64,000 nucleotides of DNA from Cyclobacteriaceae bacterium (GCA_022841475.1 JALHRJ010000018.1:20749-84748), one strand, 5' to 3'. Shown: positions 1 to 8,963, numbered from the stretch's first letter. Numbers and translations are program-made. Notes: a model not told the origin generated them from the sequence alone.

Positions 1-423
1 CACTTCCAGCACAATGTCCATATCCACACCCCAGGATTTTACATTGAAGTCATGACCGGTTTCGTCACAATACTTTTTATAGTCAGCTTTTGATTTGAAG
101 GTTAGCTTTTCTCCACCCCGGGTAACCGTGATGCGTTGTGGCAGGTCTTTCAAATTCCTGATTCTATTTTCGATGTAAATCAAATTCCCCGATGTGGATT
201 GTAACAATTCAAATGCATCATCGCTCTCGCCACCGTTGATACTTACGGTTCCGGTAATTGAAATCTCGTTTTTATCCCAGGTACTGATTCGCACTAACTC
301 AGGAAAATCGAAACGAAGAGAAATCTTTTGCCCGGCAGATACAGGGTATACCTTATTTACCGGAGTCTGGGCTGCCAGCACTCCGGTAAGTAATGTCATT
401 AATAAACATGCAACGGCTCTCAT
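1..423 (-). CDS. Secreted hypothetical protein, C-terminus cut off by window edge
   Basis: Partial gene; about 141 codons are visible and the 3' end lies beyond the left edge. The start is an ATG at 423-421 that overlaps the TGA of the upstream DUF4097-type gene (ATGA), so the two are probably translationally coupled. The first ~19 residues form a signal peptide ending in Ala-Ala-Gln. The rest is rich in Thr, Ile and Asp with alternating hydrophobic residues, as in a secreted beta-strand protein, and resembles its neighbour in style. It is the last visible gene of the sigma / anti-sigma / DUF4097 operon, so it is probably an envelope protein under that sigma factor. Function unknown. Confidence 0.75.
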   Translation of the reverse strand, partial: MRAVACLLMTLLTGVLAAQTPVNKVYPVSAGQKISLRFDFPELVRISTWDKNEISITGTVSINGGESDDAFELLQSTSGNLIYIENRIRNLKDLPQRITVTRGGEKLTFKSKADYKKYCDETGHDFNVKSWGVDMDIVLEV

Positions 424-1178
424 TTCTTTCTCAGGTAAATCTTGCTGTAATCCGAACGGAAGTCAACATTGATTCCACCGCCATTGATTTTGCCATACAC
501 CCGATCGCTGTAGCGTACAAAGTCACCTTGTTTTTCAATGTCAATTTTAAATTCAGGAGCCACCAGTATCTCGCCATACGATGTACTCATTTTGATATTC
601 GCTTTGATAGCCACTGGCATTGCCACATCAACATACCCGTATACAGACACAATCGAAATCGGGCCTTTCACATTGGCACCAAGACTTGCCTCCACATGGC
701 CATACACAGTTTTTACCGTTAATGGACCCGTTACATTCTCCATTTCAATGCTATTGTAGTTAGCCGAAACTTCAATCTCATTCTCCAGATTTTTGAATAT
801 AGCCGTGCCACCATACTGCGACTCATGAGAAAAAGATATAATGACTCCCTTAGGTACCAAAATCTTTACATCGGGCGCATTCATCTTCTTCAACTGACTT
901 ACCTGAACAACATCGCCCTTTTCAGTCACATTGATTCCCAGGCCTGTATTGTCTTCCAGCCCCAGGCTATTGATGGCTCTTAATCCTTCGGCTCGTTCGT
1001 CTTTGCCGCTCTTGTGATCACGAGAAGAAAAAATAATTTCGTTGCCACTGTGGCCTTCCACCGTTACCCGGCCTATGTTTAACTCCAGCCGGCCGGTACT
1101 TTTTGCAACTTTAAACTCCTGTGCAAACGTGGCACTTACTGCCAGCCAGCCTATTACTGCTATCACTATTTTTTTCAT
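420..1178 (-). CDS. DUF4097-type secreted beta-strand repeat protein
   Basis: 252 residues with an N-terminal signal peptide (about residues 1-19, cleaved near the Phe-Ala-Gln site). The mature part consists of short repeated beta strands of the type 'gxVxvxxxxGxIxv' that build a right-handed beta-solenoid, typical of DUF4097/DUF2807 adhesin-like proteins of Bacteroidota. No enzymatic motif is visible. It lies 82 bp downstream of the HEAT-repeat anti-sigma gene on the same strand. That arrangement is common in this phylum (ECF sigma, anti-sigma, DUF4097 proteins) and suggests an envelope-stress or surface role. The exact role is not known from the sequence. Confidence 0.8.
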   Translation of the reverse strand: MKKIVIAVIGWLAVSATFAQEFKVAKSTGRLELNIGRVTVEGHSGNEIIFSSRDHKSGKDERAEGLRAINSLGLEDNTGLGINVTEKGDVVQVSQLKKMNAPDVKILVPKGVIISFSHESQYGGTAIFKNLENEIEVSANYNSIEMENVTGPLTVKTVYGHVEASLGANVKGPISIVSVYGYVDVAMPVAIKANIKMSTSYGEILVAPEFKIDIEKQGDFVRYSDRVYGKINGGGINVDFRSDYSKIYLRKK

Positions 1179-1260
1179 TTTTCTAAAATTTAATTCGTTT
1201 CAGTTTACTACTATCTATCTCCCATTCATAAAATCAATCTCTCTGCAGTGAGATTGTCTT

Positions 1261-2037
1261 TTATGAAAGTTTTAATATTCCTTTGTGTGCTTCATCTTTT
1301 ACCGCCTTCATGGTAGAGGCATCTTTCGTTATTTTCTCCAATTGGTTCAGCACGCCCTTCTCTTTCATCTTTACCAGGAGTTGAATGAGCGCAATCTGAA
1401 CCACCGGGTCTTTTTGCGTTGTGAGCGACTTAATAAGCGATTGGCGCACAACTTCTTCATTGCTGAATTTTCCCAGGGCTTCGAGAGCCGCTAAGCGTAC
1501 GTTACTATTTGTATCTTCATTTAAGGTCTTTACTAAAACCTGCACAATCTGATCATCGGCTGTTTCCAATTCATAGGCTACCGAAACCCCTACCATGCGC
1601 TGGCTGGCCGACTGCTGATTATCTAGCATGGCGAGCATCAACTGTCTGTTTTCTTCAACTTGTTGTTTCAACTCTACCAACTCGCGTTCGCGCTCCTGAT
1701 TTTTATTGATCTCATATCCAATAACCAGACCAGCCATTACCAACAGAAAGCCTGCCGCCACACGATACACTATTGGCGAGAAGAAAACTGTTTTGGTTGT
1801 TTTCTTTTGTACTGCAATCTCTTGCTGGAGCGCCTTATCAAATTCCATTTTTAGTTGACTGGAGGGCTCAAGGACAGAAACCTTATCCATAGCCAGCATC
1901 ACTTCCCGCAGTTGTTCAAACAACTTATTCGCTTCAGCATCTTGAGAGAGTTCCTGCTCCAGTTTTGTGCGTTCTTCTGCGCTTCCTTTGCCATCCAGGT
2001 AATCGATAATTCTGCTTTCCCACATTTCCATATCCAT
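1261..2037 (-). CDS. Membrane anti-sigma factor with periplasmic HEAT repeats
   Basis: 258 residues. The N-terminal ~80 residues (start MDMEMWE, motif 'DYLDGKGSAEE') resemble the cytoplasmic anti-sigma domain of ECF partners. One membrane segment follows at about 88-108, then a coiled coil rich in Glu/Gln (110-135). The C-terminal half (about 155-258) has HEAT-like helical repeats ('VRLAALEALGKF', 'DPVVQIALIQLL'). It is expected to hold the sigma factor encoded 3 bp upstream at the inner membrane and to release it in response to a periplasmic signal sensed by the HEAT repeats. An internal start two codons later (MEMWES) is possible. Confidence 0.8.
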   Translation of the reverse strand: MDMEMWESRIIDYLDGKGSAEERTKLEQELSQDAEANKLFEQLREVMLAMDKVSVLEPSSQLKMEFDKALQQEIAVQKKTTKTVFFSPIVYRVAAGFLLVMAGLVIGYEINKNQERERELVELKQQVEENRQLMLAMLDNQQSASQRMVGVSVAYELETADDQIVQVLVKTLNEDTNSNVRLAALEALGKFSNEEVVRQSLIKSLTTQKDPVVQIALIQLLVKMKEKGVLNQLEKITKDASTMKAVKDEAHKGILKLS

Positions 2038-2040
2038 AGC

Positions 2041-2580
2041 TTACAATTTTTCGAGTTCAAAATAATTTTCCCGCAATTGCCCAATGGCGCGATGTACTTT
2101 CACCTTTACATTGGCTACCGTCATATTTAGAAACCCAGCCACCTCTTCATATTTAAGATGCTGAAATCGGGTGAGCACCAATAACTCACGGTAGTCATCT
2201 GGCAATTGAGCCAATGCGCGGATCAGTCTTTTTTCATTCTCTTCCTGCTCCAGTGCTTCCATCAGATCGGGCAAATGATCGTCCAATTTTTCAACCTCCA
2301 TTTTCACTGGTATGCGTTGTTTCTGCTGTTGGTAATAATCCGAAAATGCATTACGGGCCATTTGGTAGATCCACGACTGGAATTTCATTTCGGGCTTGTA
2401 GGTGTGTCGATATTTGAGCATACGCAGAAAAACATTTTGCGTCAGGTCCTCTGCTGCTTCTCGTTCACCTGTCATCCGGGCCAGAAAATTGAAAATCCGT
2501 TTATGGTACCGGTCAAAAAGTATGGAAGCCTGCTGCAGGTTGCCGTTTTTCACAGCTTCCATGATATGTTCATCACTCAT
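2041..2580 (-). CDS. ECF-type RNA polymerase sigma factor
   Basis: 179 residues, normal for an ECF sigma factor. Region 2 is seen at about 20-90 ('FDRYHKRIFNFLARM', 'AEDLTQNVFLRML', 'FQSWIYQMARN'). Region 4 is at about 115-175 ('LPDDYRELLVLTRFQHLKYEEVA', helix-turn-helix 'MTVANVKVKVHRAIGQLRE'). It recruits RNA polymerase to its own promoters and is presumably controlled by the adjacent HEAT-repeat anti-sigma factor. It is divergent from the tRNA-Pro gene. Together with the downstream genes it looks like resident chromosomal DNA rather than part of the mobile element. Confidence 0.88.
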   Translation of the reverse strand: MSDEHIMEAVKNGNLQQASILFDRYHKRIFNFLARMTGEREAAEDLTQNVFLRMLKYRHTYKPEMKFQSWIYQMARNAFSDYYQQQKQRIPVKMEVEKLDDHLPDLMEALEQEENEKRLIRALAQLPDDYRELLVLTRFQHLKYEEVAGFLNMTVANVKVKVHRAIGQLRENYFELEKL

Positions 2581-2689
2581 CAGGTCAATACTTTTTGTCA
2601 GTTTTCGGATTAGTTACAGCACAAGCGCTGAAAGGTTACAAAGGAAAGTTAAGAAAGTAGCAACTATTTCAGAATTTGACATTGTACTT

Positions 2690-2697
2690 TACTTTTG
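2690..2697 (+). promoter_or_regulatory. Possible -7 box (TACTTTTG) of the tRNA-Pro gene
   Basis: TACTTTTG matches the Bacteroidota -7 consensus TANNTTTG and ends 10 bp before the tRNA. A TTTGACA lies upstream at 2675 but is closer than the usual spacing, so the -33 element is uncertain. Confidence 0.35.
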
Positions 2698-2706
2698 TAG
2701 TAGAAT

Positions 2707-2780
2707 CGGGATGTAGCACAGCCCGGTAGTGCGCTACGTTCGGGACGTAGAGGTCGCTGGTTCGAATCCAGTCATCCCGA
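2707..2780 (+). tRNA. tRNA-Pro (anticodon CGG)
   Basis: 74-nt cloverleaf. The acceptor stem CGGGATG pairs with CATCCCG, with discriminator A at 2780. The anticodon stem CTACG/CGTAG encloses the loop TTCGGGA, giving anticodon CGG (proline). The T arm contains the standard GGTTCGAATCC. CCA is not encoded. The gene is intact. The 3' end of the convergent serine recombinase gene overlaps its 3' half, which points to this tRNA as the integration target of the element. Confidence 0.93.
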
Positions 2781-4296
2781 CTTGACAGGACAAATTGGAT
2801 TTTTTTCCGTTTGTCCTGTTTTTATTTACTCCTAACTCGCTGTTCATCATGTAAATAAAACGTACTGCCTCATTGATGCGAGTGGTTCGAAGTACAAATC
2901 CGTCAAAAGTCAATTTCTCGGGATACATCGAACCAATCACCTCGCGCTTCTTTTCAATGTCTCCGCCTTCGTAGATGTAGTCTAGCCTTAACAGATTATC
3001 CAATCCACGATTTAATAACTGGTCAATGCTGACTTGACCATCATCGCACGAGCTGAGTTTAACCTCCAGCTTTTCGAGCTTACTGGAATACTCCGATTTC
3101 ATCTCCCTGAAATCTTCAGGGTCGAGTTGCTTTGATGAAAGCAAATCCCTAATGTAGGACAACTTTTCTTCAAAGGCTTTGATTTGCGCCAGCACTTGTT
3201 TCCTATCATTCTGTAAATGATTTGTCTGGTCATTCCATGCTTCAGCCAAAGTTATCTTGTAGATTTCTGCCATGTCAGGTCGAGGAATATATTTCTTTAG
3301 TTCATGCTCAAAGAGATTATTCACATAATCGGCTTTAAATCTACAGGTGCAACCATCAAAGCAATGATAATATGAATAGTATTTGTAGCGTCCCTTTGAT
3401 GCACTCCCTGTCAATAGTTTACCGCAGTGTGGGCAAATGAGAAAGCCACGTAACGGCATATTAGCATTTGAAGCAACCTTTAGGCGATACTGTCCTCTCT
3501 TTCTACCATCCAAAACGTCTTGCACTTGATAATACAACGCCTCGGTAATAATGGGCTCGTGCTGCCCTTTTACAAACCGACTCTCTTCGTCTTTGTATTT
3601 AGGGATAAATATTTTCCCACAGTAAACAGGATTCCTTATCACAAACCAGAACAGGCTTTTAGTCCCCTTAAATCCTTTCTCTTTTGCAATCTTATAAACC
3701 TGCTCTGTGTTGTAGATGCATTCTGCTATTTTTTCAAACGACCATCGAATAACATCCGCTTCAGGGTATTTGGGGGCAATAAGCTTTCTGCCACCTTCAT
3801 CAGTTTTATTGATGTAACCAACAGGAGCCAATCCCATATATCGCCCTTCTTTTCTTGCTCTTCTCATACCATGAATGACGTTCAAAGCGCGTCTGTCATT
3901 TTCGACTTCAGGTGCCGCTAAGTAAAAAGCCAGCATCATCTTATTTTCTGGAATAGAAAGATCAAGTGGTTGTTCGATGGCTTGGGGTTCAACTCCGAGC
4001 TTTCTTAGGATATTAATCATTTGGTAGGCATCCCCCGCGTTTCGACTGAACCTATCCCATTTAAGGAAGAGCACCAAATCGGTTTGGCTTTTATGCTTTC
4101 GTATATCGTGAAGATATTTCTGCCATTCAGGACGGTTAAATGTCTTCGCAGAATGGTCTTCAAAAATAACTTTCCGGATGTTGATCTTATTGATGTCGCA
4201 ATACCTGCGAAGCAGTTCTTCCTGGCTGCGCTGCGAATAACCCTTATCTGCTTGCTCGTCCGTACTTACCCTGATGTATAAGTCTGCTGTTTTCAT
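2734..4296 (-). CDS. Large serine recombinase (site-specific integrase)
   Basis: 520 residues. The N-terminal resolvase domain (1-145) carries the catalytic serine in 'YIRVSTDEQ' (Ser11) and the arginine-rich 'KWDRFSRN' motif. The recombinase domain (about 155-265) is followed by a zinc ribbon with CxxC at ~287-290 and a second Cys set at ~311-321, then a long coiled coil (about 350-410). Large serine recombinases integrate and excise elements without host factors. The reading frame runs through the tRNA terminator and stops inside tRNA-Pro, so the last ~25 residues are encoded by target-site DNA. That is expected when integration at the tRNA 3' end completed the gene. It is the only recombinase seen in the window and so the best candidate to mobilise the whole element. 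Confidence 0.9.
   Translation of the reverse strand: MKTADLYIRVSTDEQADKGYSQRSQEELLRRYCDINKINIRKVIFEDHSAKTFNRPEWQKYLHDIRKHKSQTDLVLFLKWDRFSRNAGDAYQMINILRKLGVEPQAIEQPLDLSIPENKMMLAFYLAAPEVENDRRALNVIHGMRRARKEGRYMGLAPVGYINKTDEGGRKLIAPKYPEADVIRWSFEKIAECIYNTEQVYKIAKEKGFKGTKSLFWFVIRNPVYCGKIFIPKYKDEESRFVKGQHEPIITEALYYQVQDVLDGRKRGQYRLKVASNANMPLRGFLICPHCGKLLTGSASKGRYKYYSYYHCFDGCTCRFKADYVNNLFEHELKKYIPRPDMAEIYKITLAEAWNDQTNHLQNDRKQVLAQIKAFEEKLSYIRDLLSSKQLDPEDFREMKSEYSSKLEKLEVKLSSCDDGQVSIDQLLNRGLDNLLRLDYIYEGGDIEKKREVIGSMYPEKLTFDGFVLRTTRINEAVRFIYMMNSELGVNKNRTNGKKSNLSCQVGMTGFEPATSTSRT
2785..2826 (+). terminator. Intrinsic terminator of tRNA-Pro
   Basis: The inverted repeat ACAGGACAAA (2785-2794) / TTTGTCCTGT (2810-2819) is followed by a T-rich run. 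It lies 4 bp after the tRNA, inside the 3' end of the opposing recombinase gene. Confidence 0.7.
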
Positions 4297-4330
4297 ACAA
4301 AGAGATTTAGATTACCAAATTCTGACTATC

Positions 4331-4483
4331 CTATTTTTTGTTTCCCCGTTTTAAGTATTGGCTCACAACAATGTTGGCCATCTTTCGGAGAAATTCGAGA
4401 ATTGAAGCAGCTTCTTTCACGCTCACATCCACGCCCTTTGCTTTGAGCATTTCAACTACTCTCTCCGGCTTCAGCTTCTCCAT
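4331..4483 (-). CDS. Small helical protein upstream of the serine recombinase
   Basis: About 50 residues from the ATG at 4483 (MEKLKPERV...). An in-frame ATG at 4495 and a TTG at 4528 are alternatives. The sequence is almost all alpha-helical, with a Lys/Glu-rich start and a hydrophobic segment near the end. Small proteins of this type often sit beside recombinase genes in Bacteroidota elements. It lies 34 bp upstream of the recombinase on the same strand, so it is probably co-transcribed. A role as regulator or directionality factor is inference only. Confidence 0.6.
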   Translation of the reverse strand: MEKLKPERVVEMLKAKGVDVSVKEAASILEFLRKMANIVVSQYLKRGNKK

Positions 4484-4693
4484 CTGGTACCTCATTAAAT
4501 TCTCTGTGTTCGATTGAATACACAGCAAACGGTACCATCTGTAACGCTAATATAAAAATTTATGTTTTGATAACCATGTATTTAGCAAAACTTTTAATAA
4601 TTTAGTCTGATAATTTCATTAACTGATCACAGCAAGATGTCAGATGAAATACTCTAAGCTGATTTGATTCGCAAAACACTGAATTGAACAAAT

Positions 4694-5401
4694 ATGACTC
4701 GTACCTATAAGGTTACATACAAGACCTATTTTAATGAACGTCTCAAAAAGGTTTCTTTTCACGGTGAAATCACCCATCCACTTTATGTTCAAGTGACATT
4801 CGACCGCAAAACTATATTCTTCAAGAGCTACTATTTCGAATTGTTTTCAAAACCCAAGTACTTGCTGCTTGCTGCAGGTAAGAAAAAAAGTCCTGGTGTT
4901 GAGGACATAATTGCGATGGAGAATGAATTGATTGATTTTGTAATAGATAGAACCATCGATGAGTATTCCTTAGACCGATTCAGGAAATCGTATTTGTACT
5001 ATTGCCGTGATCTTTGCGATGTAACAGAGGATGGATTCCGCGACTACCTCTTGACATTCTTTAACGACAAAGGGCTGCCGAGACTCGGTGATGCAATCAT
5101 GGAGGGAAGCCGGGAAAGGATACCATTTGAGGTTGTTCAAGATTTAAGGCTCGCATTGAAGCCGGATCTTTACAGTGAGCTAATCGAAAATTCATTTCAT
5201 TACGCGCCTCCGTATCTCCCGCTGTACGGTTTTATGATCCAGCAAAAACGATGGCCGATGATTTGTCTCTCCGCAATGGAGTGGTCAGACTCAAAAACAA
5301 GGATGGCCTTTAAGAAATACATAGAGGAGAAATACGCTGACCAGAATACAAATTCTTTAATCGGCCAAATAGACACGTGGTTAAAGGCTTCTAAAATTTG
5401 A
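4694..5401 (+). CDS. Hypothetical protein with integrase-arm-like N-terminus
   Basis: 235 residues, no signal peptide or membrane segment. The first ~60 residues ('YKTYFNERLKKVSFHGEITH', 'VQVTFDRKTIFFKSYYF') have the beta-rich pattern of the arm-binding domain of Bacteroidota integrases, but no tyrosine-recombinase catalytic residues follow. The remainder is mixed alpha/beta with no motif I recognise. It is divergent from the recombinase unit. It may bind element DNA or help recombination, but this is inference. Confidence 0.6.
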   Translation: MTRTYKVTYKTYFNERLKKVSFHGEITHPLYVQVTFDRKTIFFKSYYFELFSKPKYLLLAAGKKKSPGVEDIIAMENELIDFVIDRTIDEYSLDRFRKSYLYYCRDLCDVTEDGFRDYLLTFFNDKGLPRLGDAIMEGSRERIPFEVVQDLRLALKPDLYSELIENSFHYAPPYLPLYGFMIQQKRWPMICLSAMEWSDSKTRMAFKKYIEEKYADQNTNSLIGQIDTWLKASKI

Positions 5402-5650
5402 TCCGGCAACTGGTAAGACAGACTTTTCCAAGATAGACATTCAATCCCCTTCATTTTTTATTGCAAAGTTCGGCCTTGTTCCGGAACCCCGCCAAGAGAG
5501 TTCGGCATAAACGGGCACCTGCCTACGGCCTGCCTTCCCATTTATTCCGCTTCCTCTTGGCTTCTTCATTGGTCCTCCCGCAATAGCCGTTCCGGAAAAG
5601 TCCGGTTTGGTTGAGCACAAAAATGATGTTCAATTAAAACAAATACAGCT
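5402..5650. other. Intergenic region with GTTCCGGAAC palindrome and pyrimidine-rich tract
   Basis: No gene seen. It contains the 10-bp palindrome GTTCCGGAAC (5478-5487), a C/T-rich plus strand at about 5508-5582, and a second partial motif GTTCCGGAAA at about 5589. The 12-mer GTTCCGGAACCC recurs at 61219. Confidence 0.4.
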
Positions 5651-6010
5651 ATGTTAGACTACATCTATCTCTCGCAAACAACTCCCTGTGACGAAGCTTG
5701 CGCACAGGTTGGAACGGACGACTATATGCACAACGCTCGCATTGAAGTTCGCGTGTACATTGATCAATTGAAACGTGCATTTGGAAATAACCCGGAAGGA
5801 TCATTTTTCAAAATAGTTCGTTGTCCGCATGACTTCGGTACATACCTCGATATCCGGTTTTATTATGACGATGAGGATCAACTCCATGTAAAGTATATGA
5901 TGGAGATTGAATCTGGTTGCCACGAATGGGACGATCATTCTAAAATAGAATTAGTTGCGCGAAACTATACCGTCAAGAGTATTGATGAAGAGATTGATTT
6001 CTGCTGCTAA
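5651..6010 (+). CDS. Hypothetical acidic cytoplasmic protein
   Basis: 119 residues, strongly acidic in the C-terminal half, with Cys residues near both ends (C13, C17, C61, C90, C118, C119). No transmembrane segment and no motif that I recognise. The gene is followed immediately by a strong terminator, so it ends its own transcription unit. Small acidic proteins in conjugative elements are sometimes DNA-mimic antirestriction proteins, but nothing here proves that. Confidence 0.6.
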   Translation: MLDYIYLSQTTPCDEACAQVGTDDYMHNARIEVRVYIDQLKRAFGNNPEGSFFKIVRCPHDFGTYLDIRFYYDDEDQLHVKYMMEIESGCHEWDDHSKIELVARNYTVKSIDEEIDFCC

Positions 6011-6018
6011 TGCAAGCG

Positions 6019-6040
6019 AAGGGGGCTGGCCCCCTTTTTA
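6019..6040 (+). terminator. Intrinsic terminator
   Basis: The stem AAGGGGG (6019-6025) / CCCCCTT (6030-6036), loop CTGG, is followed by a T run. It lies 9 bp after the stop of the preceding gene. Confidence 0.85.
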
Positions 6041-6224
6041 TTCAGGTATGGAGGGCAAAAAAAGTTTCATTTTTAACGTGGCAACCCCTAAATTAAGGGA
6101 GGCTGTTTAGATAATTTTAATAGCACTATCTTTTTTACTGGATTAACGAGGTGGTCAAGTACCAACGGTTGCTCTGTGGTTACTGCTATTGGCCAAAAAT
6201 CATCTATGAGAAATCATTTGCACA

Positions 6225-6785
6225 ATGCCTGATCATGTTAATAATCATGAGATTCGAAAATTACTGCTTTCATATCCCAAGAGAGCCGTTAGGATTTTGT
6301 GCGATCAATATTACAACAGCCTTGTCCGAATTGCATTTAATCTAACCCATGATAAGGAGGCATCGAAAGATATTGTGCAGGAGACTTTCGCTTATGTCTG
6401 GCAAAATGCCAAAGAACTGGGCAACTATCATGACCGATCCATTCAGCATTATCTGGTAAGAATTGTGAGAAACAAATCCATAACCTATTACAATGAAAAT
6501 GTACATCTCAGTAAAAAGAAAATAAGATTTATAAACGGCCATACATATGACCTAGCGCAAGACTCCATAGAATCAAAGATCATCCAGATTGAGGTGACCC
6601 AGGAAATCCTCGGCATAATAGCACGATTCCCCAAGAGAGAGCGCGAATGCTTGATGATGAAAATTGAAGACGAACTGGACAATGACGAAATCTCCGTCCG
6701 ACTGGGTGTGGGTGTAAAGGCAGTAGAAAGGAGCCTGACGAGCGCTAAAAAACGCCTCCGCAGGCGCTTACAGGCTAAACCTTGA
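6225..6785 (+). CDS. ECF-type sigma factor, FecI-like
   Basis: 186 residues. Region 2 lies at about 18-95 ('YYNSLVRIAFNLTHDKEASK', 'IVQETFAYVWQNAKEL', 'IQHYLVRIVRNKSITY'). Region 4 lies at about 125-180 ('FPKRERECLMMKIEDELDNDEISVRLGVGVKAVERSLTSAKKRLRRRL'). It is followed after 66 bp by a short FecR-type protein, the usual sigma / anti-sigma arrangement, but no SusC/SusD gene follows. Its target genes are therefore not obvious. They could be the RteC-like gene downstream or genes elsewhere. Confidence 0.85.
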   Translation: MPDHVNNHEIRKLLLSYPKRAVRILCDQYYNSLVRIAFNLTHDKEASKDIVQETFAYVWQNAKELGNYHDRSIQHYLVRIVRNKSITYYNENVHLSKKKIRFINGHTYDLAQDSIESKIIQIEVTQEILGIIARFPKRERECLMMKIEDELDNDEISVRLGVGVKAVERSLTSAKKRLRRRLQAKP

Positions 6786-6851
6786 AAATATTTCAACCTG
6801 AACATAGGAAATTGGGTTCTATCTCTGAGTATAATATAGAAAGCCACCATT

Positions 6852-7409
6852 ATGGACAGAGTATCGCTTATTTACAAAGTCTTGTCTGGGGAAGCCAGCC
6901 TGGACGAAAAACAAGAATTGGATGAATGGATCACTAAAAGCGAAGCCAACCAGGAAGAGTTCGAGGATATCAAATTACTCTGGGAAAATTCGCCTTTACC
7001 CTCCGATACTGAGCAAGATGAAACTGGTTTTGAGAAAATCCGGCAACGAATTCAACAGCGATCCCGAAGGAAAAAGCAAATTCGCTCTATCCTTTACGCT
7101 TGCATCGTTGTCACTCTTGCGGTAATTCTCTTTCTGCTGTTCAGGCAAACGTGGTTTAGAAATCCGGATGGAATTCAATTTAATGATACCGGAATGAACG
7201 AAGTAATTAAGATGCTTGAGAATGAATATCAAATTCAGATCGAGGTGAATAACCCGCAGTTATTAAAATGTCATTTTACTGCGACACTTTATAAAATTAA
7301 GGACAAACAAGCAGCATTACAATCAATCGAACACTCACTGGATGTCGCGTTTATCTCCCAAAGCAAACGCAAATACAGCTTAGTTGGAAACGGGTGCTCA
7401 AGTTTATGA
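6852..7409 (+). CDS. Short FecR-type anti-sigma factor lacking the FecR domain
   Basis: 185 residues. The N-terminal ~75 residues are the cytoplasmic anti-sigma part ('LIYKVLSGEASLDEKQELDEW', 'LWENSPLPSD'). One membrane segment lies at about 80-98. The C-terminal ~80 residues match the DUF4974/STN-like end of FecR proteins ('GMNEVIKMLENEYQIQIEV', 'CHFTATLYKIKDKQAALQSIEHSLDV'). The central FecR beta domain (about 100-120 residues), present in the other FecR protein of this window, is missing. It probably controls the sigma factor encoded just upstream but must sense its signal differently. Confidence 0.75.
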   Translation: MDRVSLIYKVLSGEASLDEKQELDEWITKSEANQEEFEDIKLLWENSPLPSDTEQDETGFEKIRQRIQQRSRRKKQIRSILYACIVVTLAVILFLLFRQTWFRNPDGIQFNDTGMNEVIKMLENEYQIQIEVNNPQLLKCHFTATLYKIKDKQAALQSIEHSLDVAFISQSKRKYSLVGNGCSSL

Positions 7410-7486
7410 AGGACTAGATTAACGCAAAGGATATTAAGTATCGATATGATTGAAAATACCGGCTCATCTAACCGGTCTTACAGGCC

Positions 7487-8662
7487 ATGCACCCAAGTGT
7501 CAGATATGAATTGCAGGAGTTGGAAAAACTCATTTCATCTGGAGATCAAACAATCCTTGATGAAAAGCAACATTCTGCCCTAAAAGAAACAGTTGGAAGC
7601 GAGATAGAAAGAATAAAGCAAACATTCGTGCACGAGGTGTTCAGCTTCGAAGATGAACGTCATCTGGAGCGCTACATCCAATACCACCAACAAGCGCTGA
7701 TCAGGTTAATGGATAAAGCTGCATTGTTCATCCACACCGAAAGTCCAGCAGATCAGAAACGTAAAAAATTCTATGAAGTGTTCTATGCAGGATTCGAAGG
7801 GCTCCTCGTGTTCATTGAGCGGCACTTTGCGAAATATTTTGATCAAGATGCCAAGGCACCTGAGGGTTACATCGATATGGCCCGAAAGGATGCAAGAGCC
7901 AATATCAGAAAGATTCAAAAAGCGTTTAGTGCAAAGCAAACAGACCAACGCTTGATTGACCTCTTGCTGCACATCCTTAAAAAAGTGGTGGACAGCAAAT
8001 TGGATCAGGGAATTACATATCGGAAAGTAATGTACGCAAAGGAAGTGCAAAAAGAATTATTCCGGTTAATTGAAAGAGAAAGTGATGTGCAGGATTGGGA
8101 CGATGAACTTCGCCAAATTATGTACTACCTGAATTACAACTCGGTGAAGGTGCTCACGTATCACGCTCACTACATTTCCTCTCTTCTCGATCGATCGGAA
8201 ACACGGGCTGAAAAGATCGAGACGTTGTCTTTTGTTCTAAAGAAGATCAATCAGTCGCAAGTGAAACCGGGAATACGGTATAACCAAAATGGCAGTCCCC
8301 TGAAGGATCAACTGAACATTTATATTGCAGAAGAAATTGACTACCAGGAAAGACTGCAGCAACTGAGCAATAGGTCATCTGACAGATCGCCAGACTCGTT
8401 CCTGCCAGGTTTCAAACTCAAGTTTGAAGCCTCTGTTTCGCAACTGGCTTACCTGCTCAGGATTTTCATGGAAACAAAATTTATCATCAACAACAATTTA
8501 AGCCAGGTGCTTCACTTTCTTGTGAAATACGTAATAACAAAACGTTCCGAAACCATCTCTTATGGAAGCTTTAGATCAAAATTTTACAGCGTTGAAGCCG
8601 GTACAAAAGAATCAGTTAGAAGCATGCTGGTTTCCATGATCCAATATATTGATAGAGCTTAA
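7487..8662 (+). CDS. Hypothetical helical protein with RteC-like C-terminus
   Basis: 391 residues, nearly all alpha-helical, without signal peptide or membrane segments. The C-terminal ~90 residues ('VSQLAYLLRIFMETKFI', 'VKYVITKRSETISYGSFRSK') follow a pattern I associate with RteC-related and other mobile-element proteins of Bacteroidota. They resemble a winged-helix-like segment ending in a conserved 'SxRSKFYxVE'. It may regulate element genes. Spacing to the anti-sigma gene is 77 bp, so it could be in the same transcript. Function is inference. Confidence 0.6.
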   Translation: MHPSVRYELQELEKLISSGDQTILDEKQHSALKETVGSEIERIKQTFVHEVFSFEDERHLERYIQYHQQALIRLMDKAALFIHTESPADQKRKKFYEVFYAGFEGLLVFIERHFAKYFDQDAKAPEGYIDMARKDARANIRKIQKAFSAKQTDQRLIDLLLHILKKVVDSKLDQGITYRKVMYAKEVQKELFRLIERESDVQDWDDELRQIMYYLNYNSVKVLTYHAHYISSLLDRSETRAEKIETLSFVLKKINQSQVKPGIRYNQNGSPLKDQLNIYIAEEIDYQERLQQLSNRSSDRSPDSFLPGFKLKFEASVSQLAYLLRIFMETKFIINNNLSQVLHFLVKYVITKRSETISYGSFRSKFYSVEAGTKESVRSMLVSMIQYIDRA

Positions 8663-8669
8663 CATGTTT

Positions 8670-8963
8670 CTAAAGGATTGACTTTTTCCGCTCACGACTT
8701 TTGTACGAATTTATCCAGCGAACGTCCTTACGCCATTGCACAAAACACAAGGCATAATGCTCATCGATCCGGCTCGTCAGTGACTCAAGGATTTGCTTTG
8801 TTTCTTCGAACTGTTTCAGAAGGATTTTCAACTCCTCTGTTTTTTGCATATAAAAGAACTGGTTCACTTGCTGGTGAGTGACTAAATCATTTCGATCATT
8901 TAGATAGGTAACAAGTTGCTGCATCCGTTCGATTAGCTTAGGCAACTTTTCGTGATCTATCAT
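8670..8963 (-). CDS. Small coiled-coil protein
   Basis: 97 residues from the ATG at 8963 (a TTG at 9002 would add 13). All helical with heptad-like Leu spacing ('LPKLIERMQQLVTYL', 'LKILLKQFEETKQILESL'), C-terminus basic. It is convergent with the RteC-like gene, with 7 bp between the stops. No family recognised. Confidence 0.5.
   Translation of the reverse strand: MIDHEKLPKLIERMQQLVTYLNDRNDLVTHQQVNQFFYMQKTEELKILLKQFEETKQILESLTSRIDEHYALCFVQWRKDVRWINSYKSRERKKSIL

Noticed and set aside
393..722. Plus-strand open frame opposite the DUF4097-type gene
   Set aside because: It is a shadow of a clear minus-strand gene with signal peptide and family pattern.
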